Below, piece by piece: positions 1 through 7,132 of a stretch of 7,132 bases of DNA. Source of the stretch: Gemmatimonadota bacterium (GTDB lineage: Bacteria; Gemmatimonadota; Gemmatimonadetes; Palauibacterales; Palauibacteraceae); NCBI GenBank assembly GCA_016649455.1, contig JAENXO010000134.1:1-7132 (forward strand), written 5' to 3'. A program made the translations under genes and the position numbers. The notes below the pieces were generated by a model. It worked only from the letters and a program-made list of their open reading frames with translations, was not told the origin of the DNA and ran no database searches. Position 1 is the stretch's first letter. Each line of letters starts with the position of its first letter.

Positions 1-2792
1 AGAAATCCGCCGGTGTGGCTGTGCTTCGAGGCGGCGACCTCCTCGGGCGTACCGGCCACGACGACATCGCCGCCGCCGACGCCGCCCTCGGGACCGAGAT
101 CCACCACCCAGTCCGCCGTCTTCACCACGTCCAGGTGATGCTCGACCACCAGCACCGTATTCCCCTTGTCCACCAGTCGGTGCAGGACCTCCAGCAGGAT
201 CCGGATATCCTCGAAGTGCAGGCCCGTGGTCGGCTCATCCAGGATGTACAGAGTCCGGCCGGTGCTCCGCTTCGCGAGCTCCGAGGCGAGCTTCACCCGC
301 TGCGCCTCCCCGCCGGACAGTGTGGTGGCGGACTGGCCGAGCGTGATGTAGCCGAGGCCGACGTCGCACAGGGTCTGCAGCTTCGTACGCAGCGTGGGAA
401 TGGCATCGAAGAATTCGCGGGCCTCCGCCACGGTCATGTCGAGCACGTCCGCGATGCTCCTGCCCTTCCACAGGACCTCGAGCGTTTCCCGGTTGTAGCG
501 CTTCCCGCGGCACACGTCGCACGGGACATACACATCCGGCAGGAAGTGCATCTCGATCTTCACCAGCCCGTCGCCGCGGCACGCCTCGCACCGACCACCC
601 TTGACGTTGAAACTGAACCGGCCGGGGCGATACCCGCGGATTCTCGACTCCGGGAGCTTCGAGTACAGGTCGCGAATCGGTGTGAATACGCCGGTATACG
701 TAGCCGGGTTTGAGCGCGGCGTCCGACCGATCGGGCTCTGGTCGACGTCGATCACCTTGTCGATCCGATCCAGGCCCTCGATTCCATCATGTGCACCGGG
801 TACCGCCCGGGCCCGGTGCAGATCTCGCGCCAGCCGCCGGTACAGGATGTCCTCGACCAGCGTCGACTTCCCCGATCCGGACACGCCGGTCACGGCGATG
901 AACGTGCCGAGCGGCAGCCGGACGTCGATCCCCTTCAGGTTGTGCTCGCGGGCGCCGCGGACCACGAGGTCTTCGCCCTCGCGTCCCTGCCGGCGAGTCT
1001 CGGGCACCGGAATCCACCGATCGCCGCGCAGGTAGGCCGCGGTGAGCGAATCGGTCGACGCGAGGAGATCCTCGACGCTGCCCGACACCAGCACCCGCCC
1101 GCCCCGACGACCGGCGCCCGGCCCCAGGTCGACCACGTGATCGGCCGACCGGACCGTCTCCTCGTCGTGCTCGACCACGAGGACCGTGTTTCCGAGGTCC
1201 CGCAGGCTCGCGAGCGTCCCGAGGAGCCGCCGGTTGTCCCGCGGGTGCAACCCGATGCTCGGCTCGTCGAGCACGTACAGCACGCCCACCAGGCGGCTTC
1301 CGATCTGCGTCGCAAGCCGGATTCGCTGTGCCTCGCCTCCAGCCAGCGTGTCCGCCGAGCGCCCGAGTGTCAGGTAGCCCAGTCCGACCCGGGTCATGAA
1401 GCCGAGTCGGTCGCACACCTCCTTCAGAATCGGCAGGGCGATGTCCGGGTCGAGGTGCGCCGAGCCCGGATCGTCTCGCAGACTCTCGAACACCTGGAGG
1501 ACCTGTTCGACCGGCTCATGGATCAGGTCCGTCAGGCGGTGGTCCGCCACGGTGACCGCCCGACTTTCCGCGCGCAGGCGTCCTCCCTCGCACGAGGGGC
1601 AGACACGCGAAGTCATGTACTCGTGCAGCTGCCGGTGCAGTGTCTCGCTTTCGGTCTCGTGGTACTGACGGCGCACGTGCTCGAGCGCCCCCTCCCACTC
1701 CAGTTCGGGATCTCCCCTGAGAACCACCTCGCGCTGGTCGACCGTCAGGTCGCCCCACGAGGCGTTGAGCTCGAATCCATGCGATTCGGCCAGGGCGGGG
1801 AGCGTGACGCGGCGCAGGCGCCCGGTCGGACTTCCCCACGGCAGAATAACTCCCTCGAGGATGGAGATTCTCGCGTCTCCGAGCAGCAGATCGGGGTTCG
1901 GCTCGAGTCGGACGCCGAGACCGTCGCAGTCCGGGCAGGCGCCATACGGAGAGTTGAACGAGAACTGGCGCGGCTCGAGTTCGGCGATGTTGATCCCGCA
2001 CGTCGCGCAGGCGTACCGCTCGCTGAACAGGTGAAGCTCACCTGCGTCGTCGGCTGCTCCGTCATGCGTCCGGACTTCGACCGTGCCCCCCGCCATGCGC
2101 AGAGCCGTCTCCACGGACTCCGCGATCCGGGCCCGTTCATCCGAGCGAGCCACCAGCCTGTCCACCACCACGGAGATGTCGTGGTTGGCGCGCCGATTCA
2201 GTTTCGGGGGATCGCTGAGTTCGACGAGCTCTCCATCCACCCGGGCCCGGACGAACCCCTCCTGCAGGGCCTCGTCGAACAGCTCCCGGAATTCGCCTTT
2301 CCGGCCCTGAACGAGCGGCGCGAGTATCTCCACCCGCGAGGCGTCCGGCCACGCGGCGATCTGCTCGGCGATCTGCGTCGCGGACTGCCGACGCACCGGT
2401 CGTCCGCACGATGGACAGTGAGGTGTGCCGACGCGGGCCCAGAGCAGCCTGAGGTAATCGTAGATCTCGGTGACCGTGCCGACGGTGCTGCGCGGATTGC
2501 GGCTCGAGCCCCGCTGCTCGATCGCGATCGCCGGAGACAGGCCTTCGATCCGGTCCACGTCCGGCTTTTCCATCACGCCCAGGAACTGGCGGGCGTACGC
2601 GGACAGTGACTCGACGTATCGGCGCTGACCCTCCGCGTAGATCGTATCGAACGCGAGCGAAGACTTCCCCGACCCGGACAGCCCGGTGATCACGGTGAGC
2701 GAATTGCGGGGAATCTCGACGTCGATATTTCGCAGATTGTGCTCGCGGGCGCCACGCACGACGATGCTGCCCGCTGGAGCTCCGCGGGTCAC
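1..2792 (-). CDS. uvrA: Excinuclease ABC subunit UvrA (3' end cut by window edge)
   Basis: UvrA is the DNA-damage sensor of nucleotide excision repair, a dimeric ABC-type ATPase that scans DNA and loads UvrB. I translated the frame by hand from the GTG at 2792: about 930 codons are open to the edge, against about 940-950 for the family. It ends in HSHTGGF, the usual UvrA tail, so few codons are missing. Landmarks: Walker A GLSGSGKSS (37-45); first zinc module C262/C265/C286/C289; signature TLAGGEAQR (482-490); Walker B LDEPSIGLH with D509; second Walker A GVSGSGKST (636-644); zinc finger C735/C738/C758/C761 (CX2C-X19-CX2C); second signature LSGGEAQR (S826); Walker B LDEPTTGLH with D852. The start is set by an AGGAG box and by the overlap of GTG with the lysA stop. 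One oddity is alanine in place of serine in the first ABC signature. Identity is secure; the stop codon is not visible. Confidence 0.98.
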   Translation of the reverse strand, partial: MTRGAPAGSIVVRGAREHNLRNIDVEIPRNSLTVITGLSGSGKSSLAFDTIYAEGQRRYVESLSAYARQFLGVMEKPDVDRIEGLSPAIAIEQRGSSRNPRSTVGTVTEIYDYLRLLWARVGTPHCPSCGRPVRRQSATQIAEQIAAWPDASRVEILAPLVQGRKGEFRELFDEALQEGFVRARVDGELVELSDPPKLNRRANHDISVVVDRLVARSDERARIAESVETALRMAGGTVEVRTHDGAADDAGELHLFSERYACATCGINIAELEPRQFSFNSPYGACPDCDGLGVRLEPNPDLLLGDARISILEGVILPWGSPTGRLRRVTLPALAESHGFELNASWGDLTVDQREVVLRGDPELEWEGALEHVRRQYHETESETLHRQLHEYMTSRVCPSCEGGRLRAESRAVTVADHRLTDLIHEPVEQVLQVFESLRDDPGSAHLDPDIALPILKEVCDRLGFMTRVGLGYLTLGRSADTLAGGEAQRIRLATQIGSRLVGVLYVLDEPSIGLHPRDNRRLLGTLASLRDLGNTVLVVEHDEETVRSADHVVDLGPGAGRRGGRVLVSGSVEDLLASTDSLTAAYLRGDRWIPVPETRRQGREGEDLVVRGAREHNLKGIDVRLPLGTFIAVTGVSGSGKSTLVEDILYRRLARDLHRARAVPGAHDGIEGLDRIDKVIDVDQSPIGRTPRSNPATYTGVFTPIRDLYSKLPESRIRGYRPGRFSFNVKGGRCEACRGDGLVKIEMHFLPDVYVPCDVCRGKRYNRETLEVLWKGRSIADVLDMTVAEAREFFDAIPTLRTKLQTLCDVGLGYITLGQSATTLSGGEAQRVKLASELAKRSTGRTLYILDEPTTGLHFEDIRILLEVLHRLVDKGNTVLVVEHHLDVVKTADWVVDLGPEGGVGGGDVVVAGTPEEVAASKHSHTGGF

Positions 2793-4072
2793 GGAATCTC
2801 CTCGCCGCGCCACAGATCCTCCAGGCTTTCCCGCGGCCGCACGACCTGCCAGGAACTCCCGTCCACCAGGACTTCCGGCGGCCGGGGACGGCTGTTGTAG
2901 TTGGAGGCCATCACGAAGCCGTAGGCCCCCGCATCACAGAGCTGGAGGAGGTCGCCCGGCTGCGTGCCGTGCAGGCGACGCCGCGTCCCGAGCACGTCTC
3001 CGGACTCACACGTCGGTCCCAGCACTTCGACCGTCGGATCGCCCGACAACTCCCCGTCGACCGGAACGATCGCGTGCTGTGCGCCATACAGGGCATGCCG
3101 GGCGAAATCCGTTTGTCCCGCATCGCAAACGACGGCCGGATAGTCCCGCCGGTGGCGCAGGTAGAGGACACGCGTGAGGAGCAGACCCGCCCTGGCGACG
3201 ACCGAGCGTCCGGGCTCGAACCGGAGTTCAGCTCCAATCCCGGCGAGTCGCTCGGTCAGATTGCGGACGAGGTCCCGCGGTTCCGGATCCGCCCAGCTGG
3301 CGTAGTCGACCCCCAGCCCACCACCCACGTCCAGCTCGCGCACCGGCGCGCCATGCCCGTCCAGCACCCGGGTGAGCGACAGGAGCAGGTCGAGTGCCTG
3401 CTCGTAAGGTTCGACGGAATCGAGCCCGGACCCGAGGTGAAACGCGAGCGTGCGGGGAACGAGGTTCGGATCGGCGGACAGGCGTTGCCAGATCTCCGGT
3501 ATCTGGTCGGGAGCGAAGCCGAACTTCGCGTCCGTCCGGCCCGTCTCGAGGGACGGGTGAGCCCCAGCCCTGATCCCCGGCCTCACGCGCAGCCCCACAT
3601 TCACCGGCCCGTTCGTGCTCTCCGAGCCGTACGCCAGGGCCGCATCCACCTCGTGCGCCGATTGCAACACGATCATCCCGACGCCAAGCCGCATCCCGTC
3701 CCGCACGGCGTCGGCCGGCTTGGGGACACCCCCAAAAACGATTCGGCGCAGCGGAAAGCCCGCCTTCCGGGCTCGGGCCAGCTCCCCCGGGGTCGCTACC
3801 TCGATACCCACGCCGAACCGCTCGAGGCGGGCCAGCACCGCGAGATTCGTGTTGGCCTTGGCTGCGTAGCTGATACAGGCAGGGTCTCCCACCGCATCGA
3901 TCCAGCGCCCGATCCCTGCGTCGATCGCTCGCGCATCGTACACGTACGCAGGCGTACCGACCTGCTCGGCAATCGAGTGGAGGGCTTCGGCGGAAATCGC
4001 CGCGGCATGCGGAAGGATCCTCTCCGAACGGGAGTCCGGAGACGGACGCCCCCTGGGGCTCGAGCCGCTCAC
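2789..4072 (-). CDS. lysA: Diaminopimelate decarboxylase
   Basis: This PLP enzyme decarboxylates meso-2,6-diaminopimelate to L-lysine, the last step of the pathway, in the cytoplasm. From the GTG at 4072 the product is 427 residues, normal for the family. It is a fold-type III alanine-racemase-like barrel followed by a beta domain. Visible motifs: PLP lysine K72 in YAAKANTN; the substrate-loop motif HPSLETGRTDAKFGF (172-186); FHLGSG with H212; phosphate-binding GGG (250-252); EPGR (286-289); GPTCESGD with catalytic Cys355; and DAGAYGFVMASNYN (380-393). GP-CESGD with DAGAYG points to LysA, not ornithine/arginine or carboxynorspermidine decarboxylases. The start overlaps the kinase stop as GTGA and has no clear Shine-Dalgarno, which suggests coupled reinitiation. 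The open frame continues to 4255 inside the kinase, but that stretch is Arg/Ser/Gly-rich and not LysA-like. About 36 residues precede the conserved GTPAYVYD, a slightly long tail. Confidence 0.96.
   Translation of the reverse strand: MSGSSPRGRPSPDSRSERILPHAAAISAEALHSIAEQVGTPAYVYDARAIDAGIGRWIDAVGDPACISYAAKANTNLAVLARLERFGVGIEVATPGELARARKAGFPLRRIVFGGVPKPADAVRDGMRLGVGMIVLQSAHEVDAALAYGSESTNGPVNVGLRVRPGIRAGAHPSLETGRTDAKFGFAPDQIPEIWQRLSADPNLVPRTLAFHLGSGLDSVEPYEQALDLLLSLTRVLDGHGAPVRELDVGGGLGVDYASWADPEPRDLVRNLTERLAGIGAELRFEPGRSVVARAGLLLTRVLYLRHRRDYPAVVCDAGQTDFARHALYGAQHAIVPVDGELSGDPTVEVLGPTCESGDVLGTRRRLHGTQPGDLLQLCDAGAYGFVMASNYNSRPRPPEVLVDGSSWQVVRPRESLEDLWRGEEIP
2798..2803 (-). promoter_or_regulatory. 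Shine-Dalgarno of uvrA, inside the end of lysA
   Basis: GAGGAG lies five bases upstream of the uvrA GTG (2792), within the last codons of lysA (residues GEEIP). It is the best ribosome-binding match near any start in the window. It supports the GTG at 2790-2792 over any downstream start. It also suggests uvrA can recruit ribosomes itself, beyond reinitiation at the GTGA overlap. Confidence 0.8.
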
Positions 4073-4992
4073 GCGTTCCGCGGGACCAGGATGCGGCCGG
4101 CGAGAGGGTCGATCTCCGCCTCGATCGGAGTCACTCCGCGCGGCTCGCCATCTACCTGCGCGGCGACCGGCGGATCCGATTCGACAAGAACTTTCCGCGC
4201 CTGCAGGAAGATCATGCGATCGTCCCCCGTGTATCGCTTCAGCGCCACCTTCCACAACATCGCCGCCATGTCCGGGAGATGGCGGGGGGCGAACACGGCC
4301 ACGTCGAGCAGACCGTCCTGGAACGATGTCTTCGGCGCCACCTGGACTTCCATCGGCAGCGAGCCGGCGCCGAGCAGCCCGGCATTCGCCAGCAGGACCA
4401 TTACGGCCTGGACCTCGATCTCCTGGTCGTCAGCCACGATCCGGTACGAGATCGGTTTTGCGGTCACTACACTCTTCAGCCCGGCATAGAAATAGGCCAG
4501 AACTCCGAGGCGACTCTTCATCTCGGATGTGGTCTCGGCCATCACGCTCGCATCGAGGCCGGCTCCGGCGATCAGGGCAAACCGCTCGTCTCCGATCCGT
4601 CCCAGGTCGATCCTCTCCGTCGCACCCTCCACGGCAACCCGAACCGCCTCTTCGAGAGACAGGGGAATTCCGAAATTGAGTGCCAACTGATTGCCCGTCC
4701 CGAACGGGAGAATCCCAACCGGCGTCGTGGTGCCGGCCGTACCCCGCAGGGCCAGGGCGATGGTTCCGTCCCCGCCGGCGGCGACCACGGCCCGATACCC
4801 GCGCAGCGCGGCCGTTCGAACCACGGTCAGGGCCTCCTCGGGAGTGGAGGTCTCGATGATGTCGAACGGCACACCCCGGGCGGCCATGGCCCCGCCGATG
4901 CGACGCCGGAGGGCAGCGGGCTGTCCCCCCGCCGCCCTCGGGTTCACGAGCACCATGTAGCGCTCGGAATCGGGGGCCGGGAAATCAACCAC
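4069..4992 (-). CDS. Diacylglycerol/lipid kinase family protein (YegS/DgkB-like)
   Basis: Members of this family transfer phosphate from ATP to lipid alcohols such as diacylglycerol, or to sphingoid or related lipids, at the inner face of the cytoplasmic membrane. Numbered from the GTG at 4992 (307 residues, typical length): nucleotide-site motif NPRAAGG (17-23), GGDGT (73-77), PFGTGN (96-101), AGAGLDA (142-148), the DGLLDV motif with D226, and QVDGEP (279-284) near the C-terminus. All expected motifs are present, so the protein should be active. The substrate cannot be read from sequence. The start is uncertain: TTG at 5010 extends the frame, GTG at 4992 has GGAGAGG nine bases upstream, and ATG at 4956 sits just before the NPRAAGG core. 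I prefer GTG. The TGA stop lies inside the lysA GTG, and a gap of about 150 bases separates it from tamB. Confidence 0.93.
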   Translation of the reverse strand: MVDFPAPDSERYMVLVNPRAAGGQPAALRRRIGGAMAARGVPFDIIETSTPEEALTVVRTAALRGYRAVVAAGGDGTIALALRGTAGTTTPVGILPFGTGNQLALNFGIPLSLEEAVRVAVEGATERIDLGRIGDERFALIAGAGLDASVMAETTSEMKSRLGVLAYFYAGLKSVVTAKPISYRIVADDQEIEVQAVMVLLANAGLLGAGSLPMEVQVAPKTSFQDGLLDVAVFAPRHLPDMAAMLWKVALKRYTGDDRMIFLQARKVLVESDPPVAAQVDGEPRGVTPIEAEIDPLAGRILVPRNA

Positions 4993-5001
4993 GTGCGCAG
5001 A

Positions 5002-5008
5002 CCTCTCC
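5002..5008 (-). promoter_or_regulatory. Shine-Dalgarno deciding the lipid-kinase start
   Basis: GGAGAGG on the minus strand ends nine bases before the GTG at 4992. The TTG at 5010 has only a weak AGG upstream, and it would place this purine-rich box inside the coding region. The box is therefore the main argument for starting the kinase at 4992. Confidence 0.6.
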
Positions 5009-5096
5009 AAGCGCCTGTGTCTGGTTCGTCATTCGGCTCCAGTCCGCCGGTGTTCAGCTCGGGTCGATACCGGGTTCGGGCGGCGCAATTTAGCGA

Positions 5097-5139
5097 TCTG
5101 CTCGGCGTCCCGGCAGTACCTGCCGAGCCCGGGAGCAGA
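5097..5139 (-). repeat. Nested inverted repeat / hairpin after the tamB stop
   Basis: Outer arms TCTGCTC (5097-5103) and GAGCAGA (5133-5139) are perfect 7-base complements. Between them CGGCAG (5111-5116) and CTGCCG (5120-5125) form a perfect 6-base stem with a 3-base loop. A competing perfect 7-base pairing, GCTCGGC (5100-5106) with GCCGAGC (5122-5128), cannot coexist with either. It begins seven bases past the tamB stop. With no T-run after it on the minus strand it is not a classical intrinsic terminator. It may stabilise or separate the tamB message, or attenuate read-through into the kinase operon. Confidence 0.5.
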
Positions 5140-5145
5140 GCCCCG

Positions 5146-7132
5146 TCAGAACTCCCATTCGCGAAACAGCATCACGCCCCAGGTCCGGGAGCTGTAGGTA
5201 CCGAAGCTGTAGCCGTAGGAAGCGTACCGGTTGAACCTGTCTTCGGTCTTCAACTCCAGGCGCCAGGCCGGCAGAAAGGCCCAGTCGATCGTCATTCCGG
5301 GGAGCCGACCGCCGAGTGGCTGAGTGACTTTGACGAACAGATCGGGCGTCAGGTAGCGTCCGATCTCGACCTCGGTGCCGTACAACAGTCCTGTCGTACC
5401 TGAATTCAGTTCCCCTTCCGTCGCGCCGGACGACCGGATGTCCACGTAGTCGACGAGCCCGACACCGCCCACCAGCACCTGCGACACCTGGCTGCTCACC
5501 GACCCCAGGAGGCCCTCGCGAACCAGTGTCGTCGCGAAGTCTCCGCCCTGGTTCGACGCGCTGAAGCAGGCCGTGGAGAACAGCAGGTAGCAGATTCGAT
5601 CCGACTCGGGCAGCGGTGGATCGCTGCTCGTGGTCATCGTCGGCGCGAGGGAGGACCCGCCCACGTGAACCTGGATCGTCACCCTCCCGATCTCTCCCTG
5701 GGTCCGGTATTCGGCGTCGATGTCCAGATTCGGATCCAGTCCCGGGGTTCCGACGAAGGTGATGTCGCCCCGCGCGATCTGGAGCTGGCGTGAATACAGA
5801 CTCGAGAGCTCCGTCCCCGTGCCGGATACGTACCGGAACTTGCCCCGGGGAAGGGACAACGTGCCGACGGCAGTCAGTTCCCCCGCAGCCCGGTCCATCC
5901 GCACCTCGAGGTCGCCGCGAAGTTCCACGTCCAGGGCACTCGAGCGAAGCCAGAAGTCGGGTCCTACACTGAGGTCGGCATCCATCTTCAGATTCTGGAG
6001 GAACGGATTCTTCAGCCGACCGATCAGCCGCTCATCCCGCACCACGATGGTGTCGAGCAGCGCATACACGGATGGGTCCGTCAGGTCCACCACCCGCCGC
6101 TGACGCACGAAGCGCTCGGCGTCGACCCGGCCCCTCGAGACCTGGAATCGACCGCCGAGTTCAGGGCGACGATAACTCCCGGTCAGGGTTCCTTCCCCGT
6201 CGACCGTGGCTCGCATGCTCCGGCGATCGATCCCCAGGAACTGGTTCGCCTGGAACGTGAGGTCGAGAGGCATGTCGGTCAGATCCTGCACTCCGACATG
6301 GCCCTGTACCACGGCCGTACCACCGGCGGAGGAGCCCAGAGTCAGCGTGTCGATCCGGGCATTCGCACCCTCGAATACTAAGCCGCCAATCACGTCCTGC
6401 ACGCGGATGCCGAGCGACGGAATCGTGGCGGCCGCCCCCCGGATCCTGGTCTCTCCGTCGAACCGGAGCTCCCCGGGGCGTCCCGTTACGCGAAAGCCAC
6501 CGAGCGCAGTTCCCTCGACATCCTTCAGTGACTTCACCTGGAGCTCGATCGCCGTCAGCGGCATGTCGTCCACCGCCACGGTCAGATCGATCGGCTCGTC
6601 GAGCAGGCGCCGTTCGACCTCCCGGAGCGAGAGGTCCACCCTCAGGAACCCGTCGACCCTGGCGATCTCGGCATCGTTCGTGACCAGCGCCGAATTCACG
6701 GCGAGCCTCCGACCCGCGTAACTGAGGTCTGTCGTCAGCCGCTCATAGCCGATTCCGCGGATCGATGGGGTGTCGATCACGGCCTGCAGTTCGGTCAGCG
6801 GCGCGGCAGCGGTACCGCGAATCCGCAGGTCGATATCGATTCGTCCACGGAGGTCCCACGGGTTGCCCGGCGCTTCGAGGAAATTCTGCAGGTGCAGTCC
6901 CCTGGCCTGCAGGTCGAGCGCCGCCTGGCCGCTGTCCGGAATGGCGCCTTCGAGCGTGAGAAACGTCCCCTCGGCACCGACGAGTCGGACGCCTCTCGCC
7001 GTAAGTCCGGTCTCCCCGTACGTGATCACCGCCGTGTCGCTCAACACGAGTTCCCGGCCGGCTCCCATCATTCGAAGCCGGTTGAGTCGGAACGCCTTCT
7101 GTCGCTCCGTCCACAGAATCCCCGCGCTCACC
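5146..7132 (-). CDS. tamB: TamB-family translocation/assembly protein, C-terminal part (5' end outside window)
   Basis: TamB-type proteins are long, inner-membrane-anchored beta-taco proteins that span the periplasm. They are linked to outer-membrane protein assembly with TamA and to phospholipid transport. The frame is open from the window edge to a TGA at 5146, giving 661-662 visible residues. The GTG at 7131 is probably an internal valine: no signal anchor follows it, and the family is usually above 1000 residues. Visible, in order: repeated amphipathic beta-strand segments such as LDLQARGLHLQNFL and LEVRMDRAAGELTAVGTL; then the DUF490/TamB core with SLPRGKFRYVSGTGTELS (426-443), LQIARGDITFVGTPGLDPNLD (450-470, split here at the FVGTP motif) and SSDPPLPESDRICYLL (502-517); and an aromatic end, LFREWEF, close to the YQFEF end of E. 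coli TamB. Cys514 and Cys522 are unusual at this position. TamB versus another DUF490 protein cannot be settled without the N-terminus and a tamA neighbour. Confidence 0.9.
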   Translation of the reverse strand, partial: VSAGILWTERQKAFRLNRLRMMGAGRELVLSDTAVITYGETGLTARGVRLVGAEGTFLTLEGAIPDSGQAALDLQARGLHLQNFLEAPGNPWDLRGRIDIDLRIRGTAAAPLTELQAVIDTPSIRGIGYERLTTDLSYAGRRLAVNSALVTNDAEIARVDGFLRVDLSLREVERRLLDEPIDLTVAVDDMPLTAIELQVKSLKDVEGTALGGFRVTGRPGELRFDGETRIRGAAATIPSLGIRVQDVIGGLVFEGANARIDTLTLGSSAGGTAVVQGHVGVQDLTDMPLDLTFQANQFLGIDRRSMRATVDGEGTLTGSYRRPELGGRFQVSRGRVDAERFVRQRRVVDLTDPSVYALLDTIVVRDERLIGRLKNPFLQNLKMDADLSVGPDFWLRSSALDVELRGDLEVRMDRAAGELTAVGTLSLPRGKFRYVSGTGTELSSLYSRQLQIARGDITFVGTPGLDPNLDIDAEYRTQGEIGRVTIQVHVGGSSLAPTMTTSSDPPLPESDRICYLLFSTACFSASNQGGDFATTLVREGLLGSVSSQVSQVLVGGVGLVDYVDIRSSGATEGELNSGTTGLLYGTEVEIGRYLTPDLFVKVTQPLGGRLPGMTIDWAFLPAWRLELKTEDRFNRYASYGYSFGTYSSRTWGVMLFREWEF

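Larger units (their letters stand above)
4993..5145 (-). other. tamB-kinase intergenic region
   Basis: This is the only non-coding gap in the window. Read on the minus strand, it holds the nested inverted repeat listed separately, then an AT-leaning patch (CTAAATTGC, around 5085-5093), then GC-rich sequence and the kinase Shine-Dalgarno. I found no well-spaced sigma-70 promoter and no hairpin with a T-run. The gap may be a 5' leader with its own promoter, or a processed intercistronic spacer within a longer tamB-to-uvrA transcript. Confidence 0.5.

Noticed and set aside
15..713. A 232-codon plus-strand frame
   Set aside because: It is antisense to the C-terminal half of uvrA, including the zinc finger and second signature. 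There is no independent sign of coding.
789..2609. A 606-codon open frame on the plus strand
   Set aside because: It lies wholly antisense to uvrA, whose minus-strand frame shows every expected motif. The translation is Arg/Pro/His-rich with no recognisable domain. Long antisense frames are common opposite GC-rich genes.
4073..4255. N-terminal extension of LysA by 61 codons
   Set aside because: The extra residues are Arg/Ser/Gly-rich, overlap the end of the kinase in another frame and match nothing in LysA. The GTG at 4072 gives a normal length.
2969..4489. A 506-codon open frame on the plus strand
   Set aside because: It is antisense to lysA and the lipid kinase, both confirmed by motifs. 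Its composition is typical of a shadow frame.
5064..5088. Possible promoter TTGCGC (5083-5088) with TATCGA (5064-5069) on the minus strand
   Set aside because: The spacer is only 13 bases and neither box is a good match, so it is not supported as a sigma-70 promoter.
5097..5139. Intrinsic terminator for tamB
   Set aside because: A stable hairpin is present, but the bases after it on the minus strand are GC-rich with no T-run.
4279..5403. A 374-codon plus-strand frame crossing the intergenic gap
   Set aside because: It is antisense to the kinase and the end of tamB, with low-complexity Gly/Pro/Arg composition and no motif. Crossing the gap proves only that no stop happens to fall there.
1..7132. 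CRISPR array, tRNA/rRNA, insertion sequence, toxin-antitoxin, phage or defence genes
   Set aside because: I saw no spaced direct repeats, tRNA-like cloverleaf, transposase motifs or target duplications. About 98% of the window is accounted for by four core genes.

Overview
The window is a run of four genes, all read from the minus strand, in GC-rich DNA with strong G/C preference at third codon positions. In transcription order they are: the C-terminal part of a TamB-family envelope protein (7132 down to 5146, 5' end outside the window); a YegS/DgkB-type diacylglycerol/lipid kinase (about 4992 to 4069); diaminopimelate decarboxylase LysA (4072 to 2789); and excinuclease subunit UvrA (2792 to the window edge, with only the last few codons and the stop missing). 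No plus-strand gene, RNA gene, mobile element or CRISPR array is supported.

A TamB-type protein implies an outer membrane, so the host is a diderm (Gram-negative) bacterium. High GC and this gene mix would fit Gemmatimonadota, Myxococcota or a similar environmental lineage. That placement is a guess from general impression. The sequence holds no marker that fixes the phylum.

Layout: the only real non-coding gap is about 150 bases between tamB and the lipid kinase (4993-5145). It carries a nested inverted repeat just after the tamB stop and a good Shine-Dalgarno just before the kinase GTG. The kinase/lysA and lysA/uvrA junctions are both 4-base GTGA overlaps, where the upstream TGA stop is nested in the downstream GTG start. 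Kinase, lysA and uvrA are therefore almost certainly co-transcribed and probably translationally coupled.

Functionally these are core genes: envelope lipid transport or biogenesis (TamB, lipid kinase), the last step of lysine synthesis from meso-diaminopimelate (LysA), and damage recognition in nucleotide excision repair (UvrA). I see no new biological system here. The points worth a second look are the tight coupling of uvrA to lysA and a lipid kinase, a cysteine pair in the conserved TamB core, the intergenic hairpin with two exclusive folds, and a serine-to-alanine change in the first ABC signature of UvrA.
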